Assembly: GCA_031216915.1 (NCBI GenBank)
Contig: CM062296.1
Span: 451,856,287 to 451,920,286 of the forward strand
Length of the DNA stretch: 64,000 bases
Direction: 5' to 3'
Origin: Pictodentalium vernedei
Taxonomy: Eukaryota; Mollusca; Scaphopoda; Dentaliida; Dentaliidae
Shown here: positions 20,190-31,638 of the stretch, in pieces
How the letters are laid out: each line of letters begins with the position of its first letter
Numbering within the stretch: position 1 is the stretch's first letter
The notes under the pieces: model-generated
Told to the model about the DNA's origin: nothing
What the model saw: only the letters and a program-made list of their open reading frames with translations
The model's database searches: none
Program-made: the position numbers and the translations under genes

Positions 20190-22400
20190 AAGAAGATTTC
20201 ATTTCGCAAGTTAAAACCATTGTACAGCTTGCTTTCAGCTAATGGGAAATGGCATTGGATCGACAAGTGTAAAATGGCTTTTGATAAAAGTTTATAGCTC
20301 ATATTAAATTGCAACATATTGGTCCATTATGATGTTAAGAAGCCACTTTGTCTGGCCTATGATTCAAGCAATTGCGGTCGTGGTTGTGTGATTCCCACAT
20401 CATGCGGGATGGCACTGAGCAACCAATTGCATTTGCGTCAAGCAGTTTGTCAACGGCAGATAAAAATTACCCGCAGATAGAGAAGGAAGCTCTTTCAGCT
20501 GTGTTTGGGTTGAAAAAGTGTCAGCGCTATTTGTATGGTAGGACATTTACTAAATTTACAGATCACAAACCACTCTCGTTGATTCTAGATTCAATGCTGG
20601 TATTCTTGCTTTAGCAGCAGCAACACTTCAGACGTGGCCAATTATTTTAGCGAACTGCACATATGATATGCATTATCAAGATTACCATGTTACTTAGATG
20701 CAGGGGGTGATATTATAGAATTAGATGTGTTTCGTTTTTTATTTATTGATTACCTCCCCGAAACCAGTGAAGACATTCGGAAGGTTCGTTAGAATATCAA
20801 GTTCTTTCAAAAGTGTTAACCCATTACCCAACGCAGACGATATCAAAATTTATTATTTTAAATATCATTTTTTCAATTTTTTCAAAAAATTTCAACAAAA
20901 CCATATCATGTGACCCCCTCGTTGGAACGAGCTCGACGAGCTCGTTCCAACGAGGGGTCACATGATATGGTTTTGGTGAAATTTTTTGAAAAATAATATT
21001 TTTTCAACTGCTGAATTTGCATATTACGCGGGCGGATGCGGCCGATTCGTTGAGTAAAGAGTTAAGACTAAGGCTGCAAGGTTGACCAAAACATTCAACT
21101 GAAGAAGCTTTAGAACCTCCATTCGTTGATATCAACTAATAGTTGAGCAACGTTGTGTATGGCGGGGCATATTGATTCTGATCCCAAGTGTTTTTCGCGA
21201 AAGAATGCTCAGTGAGCTGCATGCTGAACATTCTGGAGCATGTCGAATGAAAGCATTAGCAAGAAGTATAATGCGGTGGCCCAAATTGGATGCCGATATA
21301 GAAGAAATAGTTCGAAACTATGACATTTCTGCAAAAAATAAGCATCTTCCTTCAATGGCTTCTTTCCAATCAATGGCCATGGGCCATCTGTCCTTGGCAG
21401 CGAATTCACGTAGATTTCGTCGAGCTTAAATAACAGTTTTTCTTCATACTGATAGACAGTTTTTCTAAGTGAATAGAAGTTATTCCCAACTGCACAGACA
21501 ACTGTCAGCCTATGGCCTTCACGTATCTGACAATGGCCAACAATTTCCGTCTGCAGAGTTCAGAACATTTGTCCACATGAATAATATAAAGCACTTTCTT
21601 GTTCCTTCATATCACCCAACATCGAATGGGGCATCAGGGCGAACTTTACATATTGTTAATTAAGCTTTAGGCTAACATATATTAGCAGTTCAGACAAGAA
21701 AGAACATTTGACCCTCTCATAGTCTTGCAGACTTTCTCATGATGTATCCCCCGACCCCACATATGACCATAACAGTTTCTCCAAGCAGTCTTTTCCTAAA
21801 ATGAAACATTCGAACACGTTTTGATGCGTTGAAGCCAAATTTAAGAACCGTGGTTGAACATAAATAGGTGGTTCGTAACTTTCTCGCGACAAGCAAAGAT
21901 TACGCGTGTTCAATGTGAACCAGGAAGTAATGGCGAAGAATTTTAGAAGCAGCAGTGAGAAGTGGGTTTGTGATAGAATTTTAGAACGATGTGGTCCGGT
22001 GTTGAAATAGCAGGTGACAGTCGGTTTGTGCATATCGACCAGTTATCAGATGGTCACAGCGTAACAGCCTTTTTCGCGGACTCGTGGGTCATCATAAATA
22101 ATGATTTCTGGCACACGGCCTCGTCCACAGCCTATTTCTCAGGATTCTGCTAGTGGGGCAGCATCATCATCATTCCTAAGAGGTTATGCCTCAGCCGGTG
22201 GACCATTCACCTGACGATGATTTTAGCCTGCAGTTTACCACACTGCACACAGTAGTTGAAAAACGCCATCCCGTTCGTGTTCGGAGGTCAAAGAATAAAA
22301 TCTCATATTTTGAGATAACCTATTTACCGTTCATCTGGATATAATAATGAGGACCGATTACAGTGCAGCCATCGTGAACGGGTTAAAATCTATGGGTGGT
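20190..22400 (+). pseudogene. Ty3/gypsy LTR-retroelement pol fossil
   Basis: A broken internal fragment of a Metaviridae (Ty3/gypsy) pol. In order on the plus strand are the end of the reverse transcriptase/connection (about 20200-20340), an RNase H segment (20372-20590), an integrase zinc-binding segment (about 21170-21320), an integrase core segment (about 21500-21660) and weak similarity to the integrase C-terminal part (about 21830-22060). No LTRs, gag or primer site were found, so both ends are missing. It is split by a family C MITE at 20820-21061. It carries many breaks (at least about ten) and is clearly dead and older than the MITE. Confidence 0.75.
20816..21065. mobile_element. family C hairpin MITE, copy 2, inside the gypsy fossil
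   Basis: 242 bp between TTAA (20816-20819) and TTAA (21062-21065). The ends are CCATTACCCAACGCAG and GATTCGTTGAGTAAAGAG. The centre has CTCGTTGGAACGAGCTCGAC and its complement. It lies in inverse orientation to copy 1. Confidence 0.85.
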
Positions 22401-22507
22401 CATTTTTTCAGGCATATAATTCAGAGAGAAGCGCTATGAAACCTATCGCAATTTCCACCAAAGAAGCACCGGGGTAATCCGTGAATTTTGAACCGTCCAC
22501 GATGGCC

Positions 22508-22710
22508 GGTGTGACAGGAATGATAGTCCGTAGGAAAATTAGTCCCTCTGGACTATTATTCCGCGGAATTATAGTCCTAGGTCTAACATTTCTAGGAATA
22601 GTAGTCCGGCGGACTACTATTCCTAGAAATGTTAGACCTAGGACTATAATTCCGCGGAATAATAGTCCAGAGGGACTAACCTTCCTACGGACTATCATTC
22701 CTGTCACACC
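22508..22710. mobile_element. family D: 203 bp loop-free hairpin, copy 1
   Basis: The whole element is one palindrome. GGTGTGACAGGAATGATAGT at the left is the complement of the right end, and the arms meet at GTAGTCCGGCGGACTAC with no loop. Very few mismatches occur in about 101 bp of arm. A second copy of identical length lies at 38250-38452. No coding space and no obvious target duplication. Confidence 0.85.
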
Positions 22711-25100
22711 CTGTTGTATGACAGTTCACATATTTCGAAAGCAGCTGCGGCCAGCACAGGGGGCGTCAGCTTTCTTAGTGAGTTTGAACATTGAAGAGAG
22801 GGTTCTTTCCACAGGACCATTTTAAAACCAGTGCAATCAAATACGGTGATAAGACACAACTTTTTGACGAACTGTTTGTAGTTCCAGGCGAAAAACCGTT
22901 CGGTTATCTGTTTTTTTTCATTTAGACAACCACCGGTAGAACGAGAAATCGTCCCTCACAAATTTATGGCCCGGGAAGCTCCCAGATAGGCGTATCAAAC
23001 CTGATTGGAACCTGATTGAAACTTTCGGTGCACCCTGTAAATTTCGAACTTGCAGTACGTGACTCTGAGGAGGGAAATGTATAGCATCTGTTTCCGTGAC
23101 GCGGTTCTCATTTCCGCGGCGTGCTTCTTGTGAAGTTCCATCTCATTGTCACAATTTTTGTTTTAATGGACTCGACCACCTGCTTCCACCAAAGAAAATA
23201 AAAATTGTGTGTCAATATGAAGAGTTAAATCTCTTATGAGCTAAATCCGACTCAAACAAGACTAATATTGGGTCGGAGATATTACAAAGATTTAAAAAAA
23301 ACAATCATTATTTTTAGAGGAGCGAGACATTAATTCACGAAGTCGATGACAAGAGTTTTCCAATGATTGTGGTTTTATTGACTCTGATATGTTATTGTAC
23401 TTCCTTCTTATTTGAAGGTTAGCATTTTTCTCCCAGAACAACTCGGTCAGAAATACATGGATTGTATCAATGTTAAATTGTTATATTTACGCCGGTTGAC
23501 GTCGTTTCAGAAAAAGAAAAGATAGAACTTCGTAAACCAAAAGAAACAAGCAAAATAAGTTTTTGTCTTTCTTCATCCATTTGACTTTGAAGAAGAAAAC
23601 TTCTTATTTTCGCACCTGCTTCATTAACTGTTTTATCTGGCAGCACTGAGTGGACACAAAGAAATTGTAGCCTGGAAAGGGGAGCAAATTGATGTCCGCA
23701 TTGTTTTAATTTTATAAGTAGCAACACACAGAATCTTTCAACTTTGAAATCGCCTCAGTCAGTGAATTTTCTTCTTTTACATAACAAATCACGAGGCAAA
23801 AATATAAATTTTCAAACAATTTTTTTTTAATCTTATGCTCCCGAATAAGACGTCTAGCTGCGCCAAGACGTTCAGATAGCTGAACTGGTCTGGCTGTTCT
23901 CCATCGGAAAAGATCCTCTTTCACACTTCATAAGTCAGGGCCGCCCATTCGAAACACTGTGGCGTTTTGAAAATATTTTAACTTTGGTGTATTATAACCA
24001 CTTACGCCCACACAAATTAACTTTATATTTGAAACAAGCAATTCCACGCATGCATACCAGGGTGGGCAGAAATAGTTCTATACGTCGTTTCATGGTAAAA
24101 TAAACTAAATCCGCGTTGAATGTGTATGGCAACACATGTTATACAGGACATCAGTTCTGGGAAACCTCTTTTCTCGCGGTGAAAGCATAATTTTTATTAC
24201 ACAAGGTTGTTTCTCTTAGTAGCGTGGTAAATAAATAAATGTCCACACAGAGCAAATTACATCCTGAAGAAAATGTAAGTTTTTTTTATTTTGTTTACCT
24301 GTCATCTCTTTAATGGACTGATTCATGTCGGGTCTTCAAACAGTGCTGTTTCACAGGTGGAGAAAACACTTGTACATGGAAAGAACTATCAAGCAGCAGC
24401 GAAGCATTTTCAAACTTACCTTGTATCTGCTATCACAAGCGATATAGGACATGTGTTCTGTCAGTGTGTCGCACGGTTTTAGTTTTAAGAAAACGCGTCC
24501 TGTTACAGCTATGCAACAACCAGGTCCAGAAATTTCAACTATCGGACAATACGAAAATATTCCCTCTCCGGGTGACAACTCCCACCTTTGACAGATGGCA
24601 TATTACAGTATAAATGGAATTCTGCATCTTAAAGCCAAAAGTTAGAAACTTTTGACTCAAGATGGAGAAGGAGAGAGGGGGAGTTTTAATGGAATTTTTC
24701 ACTTGTTGGAAACTATGTTGTGGTAGACGGAATTTTGTCTACTAAGAAGCGGGGTGCAACTGGAAATCTAAATGTGAACACCCCCATCCTGGTCTCCTTA
24801 GCAACGTCCTTGTCCTCGCCGGAATGCGTTTATTGGTTCAGTATGTGTTCATCAATAAAGTAGTGGAGGAAGTGCTTTTCTTTATTTATTCCGGAAAGAA
24901 CCTTGACAATGTCGTCTTCAGAATGTGTTCTGAAGGGATTAAAGAAGATGCATAGCTCATGTTGATATGAACTGCAATCTCAGCTGCGCAAACTTGAATT
25001 ATGTTGTTATTCGTTCGGTCATTGACTCTGTCTCAATCTCTTCTTTCTTATTCGAAACATGTTCCCGATTACTCGTCACTTAACGCAAGCTCAATTTTAA
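22711..25100. other. unassigned 2.4 kb stretch
   Basis: Several frames of 60-85 codons, none with a recognisable domain. No SINE or MITE signature is seen. It may hold decayed repeats not represented elsewhere in the window. Confidence 0.4.
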
Positions 25101-25104
25101 ACCT

Positions 25105-25337
25105 TCACTTAACGCGAAAGGCAGACGACACTTCCAAACAAAGTTTTTGAACAACTAAGTTTATCTATCTTTTGCATCAAACCCACTCCTTTTGGTCCCT
25201 CGTTGAAATGAGCGCAATGAGCTCGTTCCAATGAGGTGGTTATAAGCTATGTTTCTGAGACAAAAGAATGAAACCTGAATGGTGATTTTTGTGAATAGCA
25301 CCTGCGGTTTTGATCGTTACGGTGGTAAAGGGCTGAA
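25105..25337. mobile_element. family B MITE, copy 6, decayed
   Basis: Retains GCAGACGACACTTCCAAACA on the left, CGAGCTCGTTCCAATGAG-like core pieces (GAGCTCGTTCCAATGAGGTG), TATGTTTCTGAGACAAA, and a right end of CGGTGGTAAAGGG. Highly diverged, without TTAA flanks. Confidence 0.6.
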
Positions 25338-25365
25338 AAGAATAGCCAAAGTAGTATTATATAAG

Positions 25366-25503
25366 TTATCTCCGCCAACATGTATGGTACATGGAGATTT
25401 AATACTTGGATGTCGGTTTTTAAACACCGAGTTGCAGGCGAGGTGTTTAAAATAGACATCCGTGTATTAAATCTCCATATACCGTACATGTTGGCAGAAT
25501 AAC
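25366..25503. repeat. 138 bp foldback element
   Basis: GCCAACATGTATGGTACATG and AGATTTAATACTTGGATGTC on the left are answered by their complements on the right, around a short GAGTTGCAGGCGAG middle. Single copy in the window, ends unresolved. Confidence 0.65.
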
Positions 25504-25682
25504 GTTTTTGTCCCGTTTGAAACACAATAAAACGTAGTGGAAATAAATTTGTGGACACATTTCTCAGCTCCACAATCATTTGGACCAAATTCGTGATAAT
25601 AATTCTGTTTTTATAACCGCAGAAGACAACAGATAGAGTTACATCCCTTGGGTCATTAAGGAAACGAGTAAACAGTATTTTG

Positions 25683-25768
25683 TTGACAAATCGTCCCCTG
25701 AGTTCCTATGTGTTCTACGTACCTACTGGCACATAGAACACATTGGTACTCGGGGGACGAATTATTTG
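25683..25768. repeat. family E hairpin core, copy 3
   Basis: TCGTCCCCTGAGTTCCTATG and its complement meet near CCTACTGGCACATAG. The loop differs from the copy at 7464, and flanking arms are not clearly conserved. Confidence 0.7.
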
Positions 25769-25769
25769 C

Positions 25770-26740
25770 TCTTATTTTATTTTTTATGATTGTATTGTAG
25801 GAAATCTAATGATATTTGTGACTATTTTCGATTTTTTTGGTTCGAGTTTTAAAATTAGGCGAGCGGAAGCGAAAAGCTTTCATTGAAACCATATACCCCC
25901 GATGTTTCGTGTGCGCTTATACCCTGGATGTAGCACGCTCTCATATACCTTGGATGTTGGGCGCACCCTTTGCCATGGCTATTTGTCCTAGGCATTCTGA
26001 CCAATCAAAAGACAGAATTTATCGGGATATAGGGACAAAACAGTATAGCCCTAAAATATACTTTCCTCTTCAAAGTTACCATGAACTGCAACAGTGGGGG
26101 ATTACACTGATAGAAACGCTTGGGGGTGAAATTTCCACTCGGAAGAAATTTTAATTTTATGAAATACAAATAAGCTAAAGCAAGCCTTCAGCTAATGAAC
26201 CTCGGGTTACATCCGGCTCTGCGTTGAATTAAACGTCGCTTTTTTTGGTCTTTCTTTTCAGTTAACGTTGAGCGTTTTTGGTAATCCCTTTTTTCTTGAA
26301 AACTTTTCCTCCTGCACTGGGTATATCTTTGAACCAGTGGTGTCATGAACGGGGGCGCAGACTGTGTATTGATGACCCCCGCTTATTCGGGTCATATCTT
26401 CCTCCCTCCATATCGAAATCTTTGACTAGCAGACGGCAAATGCGTGTAGAAACGGGAATGACTAAAATTCTTGTTTTCCCACGTCAAAAAGGTGATCAGG
26501 AATTTATGCTTTTGAAGCAAAAGTTGAAAAACATAAGTAGTGCCCCCACCCCATCTCCACCAACACCTTTAATTTTAGTTCGGTCGTCACTGACACAGCA
26601 CGACTTGATATTTTCCGTGCCGGCAAATTATTGCGTGACTAATATAAGACTCTCGGATTATGTAAAGATGCCATCTTCCACATGTTTGGAGTATATCCGA
26701 TACCGATACGTTTCTAAATATGAGCTAAAACACTCCGCTG
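25770..26740. other. unassigned stretch with two open frames
   Basis: A 105-codon frame (25837-26154) and a 155-codon frame (26278-26745, the second-longest in the window) are open on the plus strand, but neither shows a recognisable domain, signal or repeat. The second runs to the end of a MITE TTAA. I do not call either a gene. Confidence 0.35.
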
Positions 26741-26741
26741 C

Positions 26742-27266
26742 TTAACCCTCACAAGAAGGTCTGCATAATTTTTGGTAAATGAATATGTGGAACGCACGCA
26801 CGCATGATCCAAAGCACAGGATATTAACATTTGTTATTCTAATTATTTGTATTTTTTTCAATTTGTAAATACATTTCCCCTTCCTCGGAACGCTCTCGAT
26901 CAGCTCGTTCTAATAATGAATCACCTGGTGTGGATTTGTTGAAACACAATACGCGGAGAGTGGATTGTAACTAATTCACCCGTGGAGAGGAGTTACCACC
27001 CAAAGTATCACTTTCAAATTCTGTACATATGGACAAAAAACACAAGCAATGTTCCGGGTTTAACCCTGAGATCCATTGGCTCGAACTTTGCTTGTGATTG
27101 TTATGCTTTGCAACAAATTTGCAATTATTACTCGAGTTGAATCTCCACCCTGTAGGGGATTTAGTGATAATATACTCTCCACGTACTGTATTTAGAAAAG
27201 AAATGTTCATTACTCGATATATAAATTACACGGGTAAAGAGGGAGATTCGTTAGGTAAAGGGTTAA
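26742..27266. mobile_element. family C MITE, copy 3, interrupted by family H
   Basis: TTAA (26742-26745) then CCCTCACAAG. The right end is GATTCGTTAGGTAAAGGG before TTAA (27263-27266). A decayed core (GGAACGCTCTCGATCAGCTC) and arm (GGTGTGGATTTGTTGAAAC) identify it as C. The foldback element at 26951-27184 interrupts its right arm. Confidence 0.6.
26951..27184. mobile_element. family H foldback element, copy 1
   Basis: The ends ACGCGGAGAGTGGATTGTAA and TATACTCTCCACGT are inverted repeats. The central region shares CAAATTCTGTACATATGG, ACAAGCAATGTT and GATCCATTGGCTCGAAC with the tandem-array hairpin near 41415-41520. This copy is old and its hairpin decayed. Confidence 0.55.
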
Positions 27267-27267
27267 A

Positions 27268-28490
27268 CTGTATGATTAAACTATTAGTGTTCCACCTCCA
27301 CCGCCCAGGGATCTAATCCAGTCCTGGGTGTCAAGGTATGGGAAAGGGTTCATATTACTTCACTTTTAATAAATTGGGGTCAGCAGACATTATTTTTCTG
27401 AGTTCAAAGTCCTCGATCAAATAGAACCTCGAACAAATGTTGCTTCCTTTTACTGAAATTCTGAAGCGTATAATTCTACGAATTTATTTATGAACCAACA
27501 ACAGATTGGTATCATTCCAAAAGCGTATCGATTCGAAATTAACTACCAGCATGTTCAATTAGTTGAAGACAAAGGCCTATTGGATGAAAAACCTATCTGC
27601 AATAGCGGAAGATAGGTCTAAATATACAAGGACTTATCTAATGGGAAACTGAACTATTCATTTTCAAATGGGCACAAAGGGAATATTGTTAAACATCATA
27701 GTTTGCATCGTACAAAATTCTTCACATAGAATAAACTTTAATTGGTCTAACTGTGTTGTTTGCTAATTTTAGCTCCCACGCACAAATATCACAGTGCACT
27801 AAGAACCGGAAGAAAACGCACATCCTTCCACCTCTGGGAAAAATATCCTTCCGTGTCATTTACTAAATTTGACCAAATTCTCCCGCGGTTTAAGACGATG
27901 AAGAATATCTTCCTTCCATTAAAGGTTACACTAGACTAAATAATCTGCATTGGCGACAGTGTTAACACATTGAGTCTATTCGGCTCATCAAGTTTATTTT
28001 GGAGAAAACAGTCATCTATCCACTTAGTATGCTATGGTTAAAAATGAAGTTTGATGAACTAGAAAAAATTATATGTTGCCGCGTGTTTTCTGTATTGAAA
28101 TTTGGAAATTTTCCCATTACCGTCCAGTTTCACACTCAGTTGAAAAGACATATATTACTTGCCCAATCCCCCCCCCCAACCCCACCTCTTCTCAGCTCTC
28201 ACAATGTTGAAAGGGCGTCCAATGGAAGTATTTTAGGTCTTTTCCAAAACAGACCCTTTACCATTTTTGTTGAGGGCTCCAAAATCAAGAGATATTGCCT
28301 CATTCAGCTAATCTCCTACATTTTATGTTCCATTAAATATGGAGGTAAAAAACCCGCTAGGGGCGCATTCGGGCTATATAGGCTATTGTAATCTAAAATC
28401 TGCCTTTAGATTTCAACATTTTAAAAAAAAATATTACTTTCTAAAAATAAATGAGTAAATATTCATTAGCGCTTTGTAGACAATACTTTT
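27268..28490. other. unassigned stretch with a 130-codon frame
   Basis: The frame at 27999-28391 has no recognisable domain and includes a proline/pyrimidine run encoded by CCCCCCCCAACCCC. No repeat is identified. Confidence 0.4.
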
Positions 28491-28494
28491 TTTA

Positions 28495-28883
28495 TATGCT
28501 AGCCTGTGAATTATCACAAATTATCTAACGGATATTTCTCAACATCCATCGACTCGATGGATATCGAGAAATATCCGTCAACAGCTTCCTAAGTGATGTC
28601 ACCCTACGCCCCATCACATCGGCTTGAAGGAACGATCAGCTGATCTTTGTTATTATTTTAAACCGTACGCATTTGGCGCCGAATTGAGCTGAATATTGTG
28701 CAAAAAAATGTCTCGTAGCATATAATAAAAAAGAAAATCTACTTTAATTTAGTCAGTATCTGGAATTATCTCATGAATGTGGACCTGAAAGTTTTTTTAC
28801 GAACGCTTGCGCGAGTGAAAAATAATATTTTCAGGTCCACACGATGAATTTTTTCAGTAGCTTCCTAAATGACGTCACGCTTC
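28495..28883. repeat. repeat F, copy 2, cut by a SINE
   Basis: Begins TAGCCTGTGAATTATCAC, then a terminal hairpin (GATATTTCTCAACATCCATC and ATGGATATCGAGAAATATCC), the GATGTCACC/ATCACATCGG block and GAACGATCAGCTGATCTTTG. It then has GTGGACCTGAAAG and GCTTGCGCGAGTGAAAAA. It stops at TGACGTCACGCTTCGG, where the 5S-headed SINE tail begins. Confidence 0.7.
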
Positions 28884-29303
28884 GGCTTATTTATTTATTT
28901 ATTTATTTATTGGTGGTTAAGGTCATATACTTATGCACAATGGCTAATCATGATCGTGACAGTTTTTACGGGTGGAGGAAGCCAGCGTACCCGGAGAGAA
29001 CCACCGAGCAACGACGAGCAGATGCCAGCTCCCCAGCATCGTAATCCCGCACTGCAACACAGGCAGGGTTAGATTGATTGACGACATGCGTACTATCGAC
29101 GTGCAGTACGCCCTAGTACACGGCGTCGTCGTGCCCCCATGTGGACAATCGGGGTTAAGTGCCTTGCCCAAGAACACAACGCGGGAGTCCGAATTGGTCG
29201 CTCAGACGGCCACCCATCTAGTGATTAACCTGGCTCGACGTTGCTTAACTTCGGTGATCTGATGAGTACCGGTTACCGCAACGCCACCGCTCCCCCTATT
29301 GTG
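28884..29303 (-). mobile_element. 5S-rRNA-headed SINE, copy 1
   Basis: Minus strand. The tail (TTTA)n is on the left, then the same body as the tRNA-headed SINEs (CACTTAACCCCGATTGTCCA on the minus strand). Upstream of the body is a different head, about 29185-29300. Read on the minus strand it contains AAGTTAAGCAACGTCGAGCC and GATGGGTGGCCGTCTGAG. These match the 5S rRNA internal promoter region (AAGCTAAGCAGGGTCGGGCC ... GATGGGAGACCGCCTGGG) with changes. This is a SINE3-type head on the shared body. It is not a 5S gene, because the flanking 5S stems are missing. Confidence 0.8.
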
Positions 29304-29304
29304 T

Positions 29305-31225
29305 TATATTGTTTTATGGTTTTAAATTTGCACGTCACTCTGTGTTAATGTGGAGTACTTTGTCAATCTTTTATGATGTATTTTGCTCATGTCAGCAGCT
29401 TATTCTCTACAATAGAACCATTAAAAAACGCCTTTCTTTTTCGACGGGTGGAATTCTACGCTGTTGTTGGCAAAGATGTTGAAAGATTACTTCAGCTCGA
29501 TCGCGACCCAGCCGCGACCTCGTGGAAATACTCTCTCCGCTTCTGTAGTGGAAGTACTGTGCCCAGTTGGTTGAATGCGGCATTATATTTTTTGGAGATA
29601 GTGTTTGTTTGTTTATCTATTTGGTACGAGTAAGTAGAGAGCTCACGGGTATTATCTAATAAACTGTAAAAAAACAAGTCATTACTATCAAAATCCACAA
29701 TTGGCCTTTTCGTTTAGTTTCCGCCTCATCCGTACTTATTTGCAAAAGTACCCCATTAAGTACAGCGAGTAATCGACACATAATTCGTCATACGACCTGA
29801 TAATACCTTATAATAGATTATCAGTCAGTGGTGAAAGAGCCATTGATCGATCAGTTTCCTCAAATTGCAGCCTCTTCAGGAGAAAGAAAATGACAGTAAC
29901 AAATGTTGGTGTCATGATCACTGTTCAAACAAGTGTATTTGGATTGGCGTGCAGGTGCGCTTTATTTATTTTCATCATTCTCTAGTATAATATGTCATTT
30001 CCTCCTTACTTTCTGTCCTTCAACGTTGTTCTCGAATGAATAATTTACACATGTCTTCGTGAATTTTTCGGTTGAAATTTATATTCCCCCACTCATAACA
30101 TTAACGTGTGAACCATCCGCAGTGTCTTCCGTAGCACTTTGGAACACATACAGCTGTGGCGTCTTTTCGTTCGTTGTTATACTTGAGTATTAGCACGTCA
30201 GCGTCGAAAGAGATCTCACCATTATAATTATATTATATCGAGTACATCAGTCTGCTAACTTGACATTTTACTGACACGCATGTAAGAAACGCATTCCAAC
30301 TTGGAAAAATTGCCAGGTGCATATCCGTAAAGAAAACATGCTAAACATCGTGCATACGTTATCGGTGACGTCAACAAAAACTGGGTTGCACCTTTCTCTA
30401 GACTCCGGTGCGTGGCCGTAACTTTGTTTGACACATGCTCTGGCATCAATCAATCTTTGACAGGGGAAACTCCAAACTCTCAAGCCACCAGTCTAATTCT
30501 GTGCGGAATGTAACGCTATTATGGCCTGAAACCAGTCTTCTCCTTTAAAAAAACCATCGCCTATGACTTTTAGGGACTAGACTGATTTCAGGCCATAATT
30601 TCTTTTCTTCTTGTGTCTGAGGTCCAAGGCGACAGCATGTACTGATAACGATGCCGTTGGTTTATCGAATGAACGTGTCTTGTGTTATTTGTGTTCTAAA
30701 GGCCTGGAAATCTCATTGTCGCTGTTGCGCATTTTTCTTCATTTTTTTATAAAACAATACATTAATTATCCAGATTCCTGTTCTATCTCTACACTACAGT
30801 TTCTTCGTTTCTTGTGGTGAGTTACATTAGTAATGGCTCGTATCAGTAGATCGATTGCGGGCATATCTTTGCCTCTTGATTTCGTTTAGAATGGCGGGAA
30901 GTCATTTTTCCTACTCTGTCATCTCCATGCAGTGTATTTCCAATTGCCATATATTTTATTAATTATATGTTATTTATATACTGCAAATAGATTCATCTCT
31001 CGCGGGGAGTGAATGATGCATCTCATTAAAAACGGGTCACTACACGCTGCCTATCTTTTATAAAGAAAATTGTCCAAAAACAATGCAATACATAAATTTC
31101 ACGTACGGGTTATCACCAATCGAATCACTAATATCTGGATTTCCGTAAACTCGCATAATGACTATAATTGAGTGAAACACCGGGCAGGGGGGGGGGGGTG
31201 GGGGTGGAGGGTGTAAAACCACAGA
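29305..31225. other. unassigned stretch with one inverted repeat and a poly-G tract
   Basis: An inverted repeat at 30519-30598 pairs TTATGGCCTGAAACCAGTCT with its near complement. A G run of about 12 followed by TGGGGGTGGAGGG at 31188-31212 could form a G-quadruplex. Frames of up to 86 codons show no domains. Confidence 0.45.
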
Positions 31226-31398
31226 TGCGCGTCCTTCCCGTTTGTAGTTTTTCCATTAACTGAAGTAGGGCCAGGTGGTTTTTGGATTTACCATTCGGTT
31301 CAGGTTTTGTTCGATAAACCGAAAAACAGACGTGCAAGGCCCAACAAAAACCGGCTGAACGGGTTGGCTGTGTTTGTGCATAAACTGATCAAACTATC

Positions 31399-31638
31399 TT
31401 AACCCTTTGAAAACTTGTGGCATCTTCCATGTCAGTTCAATGTTAGTAATTGGGAGAGTCCATATTCATTATTTGGGGGTAGAGTAATTAATATTTTCAA
31501 CGTGCAGCCCGAGGCTGCACGTTGAAAATATTGATTGCTCTACCCAACACTTTAACTTAGGACCTATCCTGCTTTATGAAAGTATGACTTATAATGTTCC
31601 CTGCCCGGAAAACCGGCCTTTAGGGTTCAAAGGGTTAA
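31399..31638. mobile_element. family A hairpin MITE, copy 6
   Basis: 232 bp between TTAA (31399-31402) and TTAA (31635-31638), with CCCTTTGAAAAC and GGTTCAAAGGG ends and an intact core (TTCAACGTGCAGCC / GGCTGCACGTTGAA). It interrupts element J. The empty counterpart in the tandem units reads GACTATCGTTGTGAGAGAGA, which places the insertion point. Confidence 0.85.

Noticed and set aside
26278-26745. 155-codon frame
   Set aside because: No domain, no homologous second copy, and compositionally ordinary; may be chance.
29185-29300. 5S rRNA gene
   Set aside because: Only the internal promoter-like part matches; outer stems are missing and it is joined to a SINE body and tail.
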